A stretch of 64,000 nucleotides of DNA. It comes from Merdiplasma sp905207905. Its GTDB lineage: Bacteria > Bacillota > Clostridia > Lachnospirales > Lachnospiraceae. Position numbers and translations under genes: made by a program. Positions 1 through 7,625 of this stretch are shown here, one piece after another (position 1 is the first letter of the stretch; the number at the start of each line of letters is the position of its first letter). Below the pieces are notes generated by a model, which saw only the letters and a list, made by a program, of their open reading frames with translations, was not told where the DNA came from and did not search any database. The DNA lies in assembly GCA_902475025.1 (NCBI GenBank), contig CABRXX010000007.1, positions 4,952 through 68,951 of the forward strand. Direction: 5' to 3'.

Positions 1-322
1 CCCGAAATGCCAGGTCAATGCCTTCGCTGCCTCCCACAGTGAGAAACGTCTCGTGAAGCGGATCATACTCTAATCCGAAACGCCGCTTTAAATAACGGCA
101 GATCTCCTGTCTCAGCTCCTTTAAGCCCGCATTGGAAGTGTAAAAGGTTTTCCCTTGTTCCAGGGTATAGATTCCTTCATCCCGCACTGCCCAGGGAGTA
201 TCAAAATCCGGTTCCCCCACTCCCAGGGACACCACATCTTCCATCTCACTGGCAATGTCAAAAAATTTTCGTATGCCGGAGGGCTTGATCCCCACGGCTT
301 TATCAGCTAACGGATTTCTCAA
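1..322 (-). CDS. PLP-dependent aminotransferase, class I/II (N-terminal part, cut by window edge)
   Basis: The first ~107 codons of a fold-type I aminotransferase; the rest lies left of base 1. The translation begins MRNPLADKAVGIKPSGIRKF and contains SLGVGEPDFDTPW and TFYTSNAGLKELR, the N-terminal substrate and cofactor region of the AspC/DapL-like superfamily. The start is taken as TTG at 322, which overlaps the TGA stop of the Lrp/AsnC gene by two bases; the first in-frame ATG (near 252) would remove conserved sequence. A regulator-aminotransferase couplet of this type is common in Lachnospiraceae, so the Lrp protein may control this gene. Substrate cannot be told. Family assignment is firm; the start codon is inferred. 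Confidence 0.85.
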   Translation of the reverse strand, partial: MRNPLADKAVGIKPSGIRKFFDIASEMEDVVSLGVGEPDFDTPWAVRDEGIYTLEQGKTFYTSNAGLKELRQEICRYLKRRFGLEYDPLHETFLTVGGSEGIDLAFR

Positions 323-801
323 GGCGTCACCAACATCCTTTCATCTTTTGATTTCTTTGCTAATATGATTCCATCATCCTTATACTTTTTCAAAATAAAA
401 TGAGTGGCAGTGCTGATCACCGTATCAAGGGTGGAGAGCTTATCGGATACAAAACTGGCCACCTCTTTCAGGGTCTTTCCCTCCAAAATCACCAGAAGAT
501 CGTATGCGCCGGAAATCAGGTAGACCGACTGCACCTCCGGATAATTGTAGATCCGCTCTGCAATGTTATCAAAGCCCTGGCCTCTTTGAGGAGTCACCCG
601 CACCTCGATCAGCGCAGTGGTTTTGTCTACAGAAGTCTTGTCCCAGTCGATCAGCGTATGATAGCCGCAGATAATGTGCTCCTGCTCCATCTTCTGCACT
701 TCATTCGCAATCACCGCCTCACTGGATCCAAGCAGAATTGCCAGCTCTCCCAAATCTATTTTACTGTTTTTCTCCAAAAACGTTAAAATCTGTTCTCTCA
801 T
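319..801 (-). CDS. Lrp/AsnC family transcriptional regulator
   Basis: 160 residues, the usual length for feast/famine regulators. An N-terminal winged helix-turn-helix (about residues 1-55, with SKIDLGELAILLGSSEAVI) is followed by an alpha-beta ligand-binding RAM domain (about 65-140, with VYLISGAYDLLVILEG). Members bind DNA as dimers to octamers and sense amino acids. The ATG at 801 has an AAAGGAG site seven bases upstream. The stop overlaps the start of the downstream aminotransferase, so the two are translationally coupled. The effector is unknown; an amino acid handled by the neighbouring aminotransferase is a reasonable inference. Confidence 0.93.
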   Translation of the reverse strand: MREQILTFLEKNSKIDLGELAILLGSSEAVIANEVQKMEQEHIICGYHTLIDWDKTSVDKTTALIEVRVTPQRGQGFDNIAERIYNYPEVQSVYLISGAYDLLVILEGKTLKEVASFVSDKLSTLDTVISTATHFILKKYKDDGIILAKKSKDERMLVTP

Positions 802-813
802 GCTTCTCTCCTT

Positions 814-1836
814 TTATGGTTTCAAGATCCAGAGGGCATCCTGGGCCGGCCGGTCCAGAAAGCGGATGTCCTCACCATTTTTCAAAATCCTGTCATTTCC
901 TGCTGTGGTTTTTCCAATCACTGCAGCCAAAATCCCAAGCTCTGCCAGCTGCAAAACCAGTGTATCGCCTTTTTCCGTACCAATCAGCAGGCTTCCCTGT
1001 CCGTAAAGCTGATAAGGATTCAATCCAAAAAATTCACAGATCTCGATCGTCTCCTGACGAATCGGAATTTTTTTCAGATCCACTTCAAGGCCAACCCCTG
1101 CACATTCACTCATCTCCCAGAGGGCGCCAAAAATTCCTCCCTGTGACACATCGTGCATGGCTCCTGCCCCAAAGCGGCTGGCCGCTCGTGCAGCCTCCCC
1201 GATCAGAAGCCGCTGGTCAAACTCTTTCGCCTGCTGGACAAGAAAATAAGGATACCGTTTTTTCAGCTGCTCTTCCATCCGTCTGGCAATCACAGCCGTA
1301 CCTCCCCAGCCTGCGTATCCAGTCATCACCAGATCCCAGCCCGGCTTCAAATTCGCTGTCCTTTTTCTTGTACCTTCCTGAAGAAAGCCAAAACCTGTGA
1401 GGGTCACTGCCGGAAAGTTCACCGCTTCGCTGATCTGGGTATGCCCTCCTGCAATCCTGACAGAGAGCCGTTCACACACCTGGGCCAGCTCTTTTGTCAG
1501 AGCTTTCAGCCCGGCTTCCTCCCATCCCTGAGGATAAAGAATATCCAACATCAGCCAGGTAAGTTCTGCACCCCCTGTACTTAAATTATTGGCAATCTCA
1601 GCAACCAGCATAGAAAGCGTACGGTCTATGCAGCCTCCTGCTGTCCCAACAGCAGTGGCACAGAGAATACCTGGAGCCTGCGCTTTCACATCCGGGGATT
1701 TCTCTCCTCCCCAGAACGAGAAAAAGGCACAGTCCTCCCCAAACGATGCGCTTGCGGCGTCCAATACGCCCGTCTGCGCGAAAGGTCTTAAAACAGATCT
1801 TTTTAATACCGCTTCGGAAACTTTGCCTTTTTTCAT
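814..1836 (-). CDS. AIR synthase-related (PurM/HypE-like) protein
   Basis: About 340 residues with the two-domain layout of the PurM superfamily: an N-terminal part with SFGEDCAFF and GGCIDRTLSMLVAEIANNL and a C-terminal part with MHDVSQGGIFGALWEM. These resemble HypE and ThiL/PurM ATP-using enzymes. No hydrogenase maturation genes are nearby, so a HypE role is unlikely; the true substrate is unknown. The frame can be opened further to a TTG at 1869, but ATG 1836 gives the sequence MKKGKVSEAVLKRSVLRPF, which fits the family better. It is followed after 12 bases by the Lrp/AsnC gene, suggesting an operon with the regulator and aminotransferase. Confidence 0.8.
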   Translation of the reverse strand: MKKGKVSEAVLKRSVLRPFAQTGVLDAASASFGEDCAFFSFWGGEKSPDVKAQAPGILCATAVGTAGGCIDRTLSMLVAEIANNLSTGGAELTWLMLDILYPQGWEEAGLKALTKELAQVCERLSVRIAGGHTQISEAVNFPAVTLTGFGFLQEGTRKRTANLKPGWDLVMTGYAGWGGTAVIARRMEEQLKKRYPYFLVQQAKEFDQRLLIGEAARAASRFGAGAMHDVSQGGIFGALWEMSECAGVGLEVDLKKIPIRQETIEICEFFGLNPYQLYGQGSLLIGTEKGDTLVLQLAELGILAAVIGKTTAGNDRILKNGEDIRFLDRPAQDALWILKP

Positions 1837-1998
1837 CTTATTCTCAGCTGCCTTTCCTCTATTCCCCAAAATTCGGATTCCGCCGGGTCTCTATCGTAAG
1901 CCCCTGTGTTTTACCGTTTGAACGGTTTTCCCGAAAGCCAGCCGGACTGCGAAATCCTTCCTATTCTTCTTTCCTTCTGTCCAGAACGTCTCTGCCTC
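1837..1998. other. Intergenic gap between VanW gene and AIR synthase-like gene
   Basis: About 160 bases without a credible gene. A short ACCGT/ACGGT hairpin lies near 1910-1923 but lacks a convincing T-run. No other structure was recognised. Confidence 0.5.
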
Positions 1999-3603
1999 TT
2001 ATTCCACCGTCACAGTTCCGTCAATGATCACATCCGGATTGGACGTTCCCCCTGCATTTGGATCGGTAATGGGCTGATCCTGTGGCTGCGTAGGCGCCTC
2101 TGTTGGAGTCTGTGCCGGAGCATCTGTCTGGGGCTGCTGGGGTGCCTCTGTCTGAGGATTGGTGTAAGCAGAGGCATTGGCAATCACTGCCTGCACCTGA
2201 CTGATATCGTTGGTGGCAATGGCTGTGTACATGGCCTGAGTCAACGCCTGGCTGGTGGAAGCCACTCCCACATCATAAGCAGTGCCCACTGCCTGATACG
2301 TACTGCTGTTCACCTGATAGGAATCTACCAATACCCCATCCTCATAAATATGTTTCCACAACTCCGCTGTCTGTCCGGTATGGGGAGACTGGGTCTGATT
2401 CAGATATCCCACATTCTGATTCGGATTGGGATAAAGCTTCACACCACTGGGTTCTATGGTGCTGGTCACCTTGCTCTCAAACTCAATGCTGCGGTTGGCC
2501 GGGCGGGTCTCCTGCCCATAGACCGTAAAGCTTAAGGTGCCTCCGTAAGCATATCCCACAATATAAACCGGAGCTGACAGATTGTTGTAAAATGCCAGAT
2601 CCATCACGCCTTCCGCAATGGCTGCATCCTTGGAAGGATCCACATAGGATACGCTCATGGTATGGTTGGAACGGGCGGTAATCTCCAGCTCCGCCTTCAG
2701 CAGTGCATTGTACAGCGTGGTGGATACCTGGCAGATTCCACCGCCGTAAGAATCTACCACCCGATTCTCCTCATAAGAGGGAGCCGGCTGATAGCCATTC
2801 TCCGCCGTAAAAGGAATCACCGCCTGGGTCACAGAGTAGCTCTCCCCAGGCATAACCAGCGTTCCGCTGATCTTGGCGGTTCCTACTTCAACATTGGTAG
2901 CCCGCTCCCAGCTGGAGGAACTGTAATCTGTAGTGGCCGTTCCAAGAACATCCTTCACCACACTGAGAGCCTCTCTGGTGATTTCCGGAGATACCCGGTC
3001 CACCGCAAGATCCAGGGTCATTTCTCCCCCCTCCCAGCTCTCCACAGCCTCTTCTACCAGCTTCACAGATTCCTCCACCCGGAGGGTAATCCCATCTGTA
3101 CCACCTTCCACCCCAGGAGTTCCATCGTCCTGAGTATAGACGGTTCCGTTTACCGGCTCTGAATTATAAGCACTGCAGTCCTCTATAAAACTGCGGGCTT
3201 TTTTCTCATCTAAAGCAAAGGCGATCTCATACTCCTGATTCTGATGCTCCAGATCCTTCTGATCCTTATAGCGCTTCACAATATTTCCTGTAGCTCCAAG
3301 GTTCATCACCTCATCCAGGATCTCCTTATTGCTCCATTTCAATCCCAGATTATTTAAAGATGCTGTGATGGGAGTATCTCCCATCATCAGGGTCACTGTA
3401 GTTTCCCCCATTTCCTTTACTTTCTGCTTCACTGCATCGGAAGCCTCCTGCTCGGTCATTCCCCCCACATCGATGCCTTCGATAAAAATGCCGTTGCTGA
3501 TCACTGCCTCCTGAGCATGGACGCAGCTGCCCGGAAGGGTAACAAAACAGAAGCCTGCCAGAAACAGCGCTCCAATGTAGCTTCTTTTCAGACTTTTCTT
3601 CAT
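1999..3603 (-). CDS. VanW family protein with peptidoglycan-binding-like N-terminal region
   Basis: 534 residues. A signal peptide is visible (basic MKKSLKRS, hydrophobic core to about residue 24, then CVHAQEA). Residues ~35-200 resemble the PG_binding_4-type repeats often found before VanW (FIEGIDVGGMTEQEA). The VanW domain occupies about 215-345 (TAKISGTLVMPGESYSV, DSYGGGICQVSTTLYNALL, RSNHTMSVSYVDP). The C-terminus (after ~490) is a Pro/Thr/Gln-rich linker such as TEAPQQPQTDAPAQTPTEAP, typical of a wall-spanning tail. Biochemical function of VanW is unknown; an exported cell-envelope role is inferred. ATG 3603 has GGGAG seven bases upstream. It follows the 35-residue membrane peptide by 47 bases. 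Confidence 0.9.
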   Translation of the reverse strand: MKKSLKRSYIGALFLAGFCFVTLPGSCVHAQEAVISNGIFIEGIDVGGMTEQEASDAVKQKVKEMGETTVTLMMGDTPITASLNNLGLKWSNKEILDEVMNLGATGNIVKRYKDQKDLEHQNQEYEIAFALDEKKARSFIEDCSAYNSEPVNGTVYTQDDGTPGVEGGTDGITLRVEESVKLVEEAVESWEGGEMTLDLAVDRVSPEITREALSVVKDVLGTATTDYSSSSWERATNVEVGTAKISGTLVMPGESYSVTQAVIPFTAENGYQPAPSYEENRVVDSYGGGICQVSTTLYNALLKAELEITARSNHTMSVSYVDPSKDAAIAEGVMDLAFYNNLSAPVYIVGYAYGGTLSFTVYGQETRPANRSIEFESKVTSTIEPSGVKLYPNPNQNVGYLNQTQSPHTGQTAELWKHIYEDGVLVDSYQVNSSTYQAVGTAYDVGVASTSQALTQAMYTAIATNDISQVQAVIANASAYTNPQTEAPQQPQTDAPAQTPTEAPTQPQDQPITDPNAGGTSNPDVIIDGTVTVE

Positions 3604-3650
3604 TATGTAACTCCCAAATCTATCAATCGCAATTGCACAAAACGTCGCTC

Positions 3651-3758
3651 TTACATCAAAGCGCCTATGATGGTGGTTGTCACCATCGCCAACACGATGA
3701 GGATCACGATCACCGCTGCAATAATTCTCTTTGTCTTGGTATTTCTAAAATTCATCAT
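3651..3758 (-). CDS. Small single-pass membrane protein (35 aa)
   Basis: A short frame with a near-perfect GGAGGTG ribosome site eight bases before ATG 3758. The product starts MMNFRNTKTKRIIAAVIVI and continues with a hydrophobic run to a TTTIIGALM end: a basic N-terminus followed by one membrane helix of about 20 residues, predicted N-in. The strong ribosome site, the classic membrane-peptide composition and the position between the radical SAM and VanW genes support it being real. Similar 30-40 residue peptides are common in Lachnospiraceae but I do not know a function. Confidence 0.75.
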   Translation of the reverse strand: MMNFRNTKTKRIIAAVIVILIVLAMVTTTIIGALM

Positions 3759-3789
3759 GGAAATCACCTCCAATTTTACACCTAACAAA

Positions 3790-3819
3790 TATTCTCTCTA
3801 TTTTTTCCTGACTTGTCAA
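3790..3819 (-). promoter_or_regulatory. Possible sigma-A promoter for the small membrane protein and VanW genes
   Basis: A consensus TTGACA (3819-3814) is followed 18-19 bases on by AGAATAT-like sequence, just before the strong ribosome site at 3759-3771. The -10 match is weak, so this is tentative. Confidence 0.35.
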
Positions 3820-3844
3820 GGGAATCCTTAAAATTTAAGATATT

Positions 3845-5683
3845 TTAAGATATTTCTATGATTCTTGCATTATTCGTGAGCGGATCCCTCTGCTGATAAT
3901 CAAAAAGGATCCAGCGTTCCTTCGTTTCCCCATCCCTCAGGAAGAATGGCTCCAGATGGGTCATCTTTGCCATCTGTTTTCCTGTAAAGCCTTTATACTC
4001 CGGCAGATAGACGCGCTCCTGCTCCTCTCTCTGATAAAATCGAGTAATCTTTTCCTTATACACCCCAAGCTCCGGCGCCCAGGCTGGTCTGGTCTTGGCA
4101 TTTTCCCGCAGGTACAGATCCATCAACAGCTCCTGATCGTACCGCCTCTTTCTGTCCGGATCTGCCTGATATGCAAAGGAACGCAGCAGTTCCAGCCGCT
4201 GAAGCCTGGAGAGGCTTCCCATCCGCTCCTGTTCCTGATAAAAGGCCGCCAAAGCCTCAAACAGATGAAAGGGAGAAGCAAATCGCTGCTCCAGCGCCCG
4301 TATGGTGCAGACAAATTGGCCGCTGTTGTAATAGACCTCCAACATCTCCTCCACTCCCTTTAGTCTTAAAATCTCATCATAGGACAGCCAGGGAGTAAAA
4401 AGCACCTCATACACCGGACGTTTCCGGTACACAATCCCATACCTTTCTGCATCCTGATACATGCCCGCACCTTTTAACACCTTCAAAAAGCCTAACTGCA
4501 GCTCCTGAGGCCTCAGTCCATACACCTGGTCAAAAGAACGGCCAAAGCTCTCATAATCTTCCAAAGGCAGTCCTGCAATAAGATCCAGATGGAGATGGAT
4601 ATTGTGGGTTTTAGAGAGTTCCCCCACTGCCCAGGCCAGCGTTTCAAACTTCGTGCTGCGGTGAACTGCCGCCAGCGTTTTTTCATTGGTGGACTGCACC
4701 CCGATCTCCAGCTTCACCAATCCCGGCCGCATTCTGGAAAGGAGGGCAAGCTCGTCTTCATCCAGAAGCTCCGCCTCGATCTCAAAGTGAAAATTGGTGA
4801 TCCCATTGTCGTGTTCCAGAAGATACTGCCAGATTCCCATGGCATGACTCCGGCTGCAGTTAAAGGTTCGATCCACAAATTTCACCTGAGGTACCTTTGC
4901 ATCCAAAAATCTCTGCAGTTCCTGGTAAACCAGAGAAAGGCTTCTCAAGCGCACCCGCCTGTCAATGGAGGAAAGACAGTAGCTGCAGGAAAAGGGGCAT
5001 CCCCTGCTGCTCTCATAGTAAATGATTCGATGGGAAAAGTCTTCCATGTCCTGATACACAAAAGGAAGCTCATCCATAGAAAGAAGCTGGGGAAGAGGAA
5101 CGCTGCTCTCCCGGATCTCCCCTGGCTCACCTTTTTTTATTCCTGCGAGCCATCGGCTGTCCCGCGCTCTCTCATCAAGTTCTCCTGACGCTCTGACCGT
5201 TTCTCCAAAGCCTTCTTGCTCCATACAGGCTGTTTCTTCCCTATATGCCCTTTTATTCCAAAGAATACCAGGAATCTGATCCAGTTTTCCCTTTCTCTCC
5301 AGATAATATTCCATAAGCTGCAGAAAAGTCCGCTCCCCTTCTCCCTTCATAATACCGCAGATCTGGGGATGATCCCGGAGGAAAGCCCGGCTCTCATAGG
5401 ACACCTCCGGCCCTCCCAGCCAAATTTTGCAGGAGGGCAGAACCAGATGGAGATTCTCCACCAGCTCTTCCACCAGCCCGATATTCCAGATATAACAGGA
5501 AAAAGCCAGAATATCCGGCTTTTTCCTATAAATCTCTTCTAATATTTCATCACTGTACTGATTGATGGTAAATTCTGCCAGTCCGATCTGATCTGCATAC
5601 TTTGCCGCGAAAGCCCGCAGGCTGTAAATAGCCAGATTGGCATGAATATACTTTGCATTAATGGCAGTCAGTAAAACTTTCAT
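3845..5683 (-). CDS. B12-binding radical SAM protein with DUF4080-like C-terminus
   Basis: About 612 residues. An N-terminal Rossmann-like cobalamin-binding domain (MKVLLTAINAKYIHANLAIY, LAFSCYIWNIG, WLGGPEVSYE) precedes a radical SAM core with the cluster motif CPFSCSYC (CxxxCxxC) near residue 230, and a C-terminal ~180-residue extension of the DUF4080 type. The B12 domain lacks an obvious DxHxxG motif, so cobalamin use is uncertain. Such proteins occur widely in Clostridia; the reaction is unknown. ATG 5683 is preferred over an upstream GTG (5710) because AAGGA lies seven bases before it, whereas the GTG is too close to its purine run. It lies about 30 bases after the glucokinase gene, so probably in that operon. 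Confidence 0.88.
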   Translation of the reverse strand: MKVLLTAINAKYIHANLAIYSLRAFAAKYADQIGLAEFTINQYSDEILEEIYRKKPDILAFSCYIWNIGLVEELVENLHLVLPSCKIWLGGPEVSYESRAFLRDHPQICGIMKGEGERTFLQLMEYYLERKGKLDQIPGILWNKRAYREETACMEQEGFGETVRASGELDERARDSRWLAGIKKGEPGEIRESSVPLPQLLSMDELPFVYQDMEDFSHRIIYYESSRGCPFSCSYCLSSIDRRVRLRSLSLVYQELQRFLDAKVPQVKFVDRTFNCSRSHAMGIWQYLLEHDNGITNFHFEIEAELLDEDELALLSRMRPGLVKLEIGVQSTNEKTLAAVHRSTKFETLAWAVGELSKTHNIHLHLDLIAGLPLEDYESFGRSFDQVYGLRPQELQLGFLKVLKGAGMYQDAERYGIVYRKRPVYEVLFTPWLSYDEILRLKGVEEMLEVYYNSGQFVCTIRALEQRFASPFHLFEALAAFYQEQERMGSLSRLQRLELLRSFAYQADPDRKRRYDQELLMDLYLRENAKTRPAWAPELGVYKEKITRFYQREEQERVYLPEYKGFTGKQMAKMTHLEPFFLRDGETKERWILFDYQQRDPLTNNARIIEIS

Positions 5684-5713
5684 TTTTTTATCCTTTTTCA
5701 GAATTTTCACCCT

Positions 5714-6649
5714 CTACAGAAGCATCTTAGCTGCGCCGTAAATCCCTGCGTCATTTCCCAGAGTAGCCAGCACAAACGCTGCGCTGCGGTTGGCAGAGAA
5801 TGCATAGCGTTGATAATATTTCCGGACAAAATCCAGGAGAATGGGACCTGCCTTGGACACTCCTCCGCCGATCACGAACGCCTCCGGATCCGTCACGCCC
5901 GCAAAGATCGCCAGAGACTTCCCAAGATAGCTGCCAAAACGCTCTGCCACCCGGACTGCCAGGGCGTCCCCTTCTTTCACTGCGTCAAACACAGCCTTTG
6001 CGCTCACCTCGGCTCCCCTAAGGACCGTAGCTTCTTCCGGCGCAGTCTCCAGCTCTTCCTTGGCCAGACGCACGATTCCTGTGGCGGAAGCCACCTGCTC
6101 CAGGCAGCCGCAATTGCCGCAATTGCAAGGATCCTTGATATAATCTGCCGCATGAGTATGGCCAATCTCCCCGGCTGCGCCATGGGCTCCGGATAAGATC
6201 CTGTCATTCACAATAATTCCTCCGCCCACGCCGGTTCCCAAAGTTACCAAAATCAGATTGTGGTAGCCTACGCCTCCACCCTTCCAAAGCTCTCCAAGGG
6301 CCGCCACATTGGCGTCATTCCCAGCCTTCACCCGAAGTCCGGTAAGCTTTTGCATCTCATCCACAATATGCACCCGGCCCCAGTGAAGATTCACTGCCAC
6401 CGCTACTTCCCCCTCATCGTTAACCGGTCCGGGAACGCCGATGCCCACTCCTGCAATCTCTTCCTTCTTCAGGCCCTTTTCCGCTATCTTGTCCAAGATA
6501 GCGGCTGCCACATCCGGCAGAATCGCTTTTCCATTTTCCTCCGTGCGGGTGGGAATCTCCCATTTTTCCACCAGTTCTCCCGCTACGGTAAACAGGCCGC
6601 ATTTTACAGTAGTTCCCCCCACATCAATGCCGAAACAATAGTTGTACAT
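5714..6649 (-). CDS. glcK: ROK family glucokinase
   Basis: 311 residues, usual for ROK kinases. The phosphate-binding DVGGTTVKCGLF motif is at residues 9-20; the GND motif region is AGNDANVAALGE; the ROK signature LVTLGTGVGGGIIVN is followed by GEIGH and the zinc motif CNCGNCGCLE. The enzyme phosphorylates glucose with ATP to feed glycolysis. It starts three bases after hprK, with GAGGAG six bases before ATG 6649; pairing with HPr kinase links sugar phosphorylation with catabolite control. Substrate specificity among hexoses is inferred from the family. Confidence 0.93.
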   Translation of the reverse strand: MYNYCFGIDVGGTTVKCGLFTVAGELVEKWEIPTRTEENGKAILPDVAAAILDKIAEKGLKKEEIAGVGIGVPGPVNDEGEVAVAVNLHWGRVHIVDEMQKLTGLRVKAGNDANVAALGELWKGGGVGYHNLILVTLGTGVGGGIIVNDRILSGAHGAAGEIGHTHAADYIKDPCNCGNCGCLEQVASATGIVRLAKEELETAPEEATVLRGAEVSAKAVFDAVKEGDALAVRVAERFGSYLGKSLAIFAGVTDPEAFVIGGGVSKAGPILLDFVRKYYQRYAFSANRSAAFVLATLGNDAGIYGAAKMLL

Positions 6650-6652
6650 CCT

Positions 6653-7597
6653 CTACTCCTCGCTCTTCTTCATATTTTTTGCAAGGCTCTTCTGCACCCG
6701 GTTGTAAAGCTCCTTGGCCGCATTGTAGCCCATCTTTTTCTGTCTGTGATTGACTGCTGCGGATTCTACAATCACAGCCAGATTCCGCCCGGGACGGATC
6801 GGCAGTGAATGGCACACCACTTTATTCCCCAGAAATTCTGTGTACTCCTCCTCCAGACCAAGACGGTCATACTCCTTATCCCGGTCCCACTCCTCCAGTT
6901 TGATCACCAGATCGATGTTGCCGGTATTTTTCACACTCTCCACACCAAACAAGGTCTTTACGTCAATAATGCCGATTCCCCGAAGCTCAATAAAATGTCT
7001 CGTAATATCCGGCGCTGTGCCGATCAGCGTCTCGTCACTCACCTTCCGTATTTCCACTACGTCATCTGTGATCAGACGATGTCCGCGCTTGATCAGCTCC
7101 AAGGCGGCCTCACTCTTACCGATTCCGCTCTCTCCCATGATCAGGATTCCCTCGCCGTAAACATCCACCAGCACGCCATGAATGGAAATGCAGGGCGCCA
7201 GTTCCACGTTCAGCCAGCGGATCACCTCTGCCATAAAAGCGGACGTGGCCTGCTTGGTCACAAAGATGGGCACCTCATATTTTTTTGCCAGATCAATCAT
7301 GTGTGGATCCGGCTCTGTCATGGTAGTATAGATCAGACACGGGATCTTGTAAGACAGCAGTTTTTCATAAACCGGCAGCTTTTCCTCCAGGGAAAGGTGT
7401 TCCAGATAGGTATATTCCACATACCCGATAATCTGCACACGCTCGGCGTCAAAATAGTCAAAATATCCGGTAAGCTGCAGCGCCGGACGGTTAATCTCTG
7501 TGGTGGTGATCCGTTTTCCTGAAATATCGATTTCCGGTGTCAGATTCTCCAGCCTCATTTTGCTGGCCATCTTAGATAATGCTACGCTATTGCTCAT
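6653..7597 (-). CDS. hprK: HPr(Ser) kinase/phosphorylase
   Basis: 314 residues. The N-terminal DRTGG-like domain is followed by the kinase core with Walker A GESGIGKSE near residue 153 and the family signature IELRGIGIIDVKTLFG. HprK phosphorylates and dephosphorylates Ser46 of HPr, setting carbon catabolite repression through CcpA in Firmicutes. ATG 7597 has AAGGAG seven bases upstream, and the gene begins 28 bases after uvrC. No CcpA site is claimed. Confidence 0.97.
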   Translation of the reverse strand: MSNSVALSKMASKMRLENLTPEIDISGKRITTTEINRPALQLTGYFDYFDAERVQIIGYVEYTYLEHLSLEEKLPVYEKLLSYKIPCLIYTTMTEPDPHMIDLAKKYEVPIFVTKQATSAFMAEVIRWLNVELAPCISIHGVLVDVYGEGILIMGESGIGKSEAALELIKRGHRLITDDVVEIRKVSDETLIGTAPDITRHFIELRGIGIIDVKTLFGVESVKNTGNIDLVIKLEEWDRDKEYDRLGLEEEYTEFLGNKVVCHSLPIRPGRNLAVIVESAAVNHRQKKMGYNAAKELYNRVQKSLAKNMKKSEE

Positions 7598-7625
7598 ACC
7601 CCTTCTCCTTATAACGTCATTTCAT

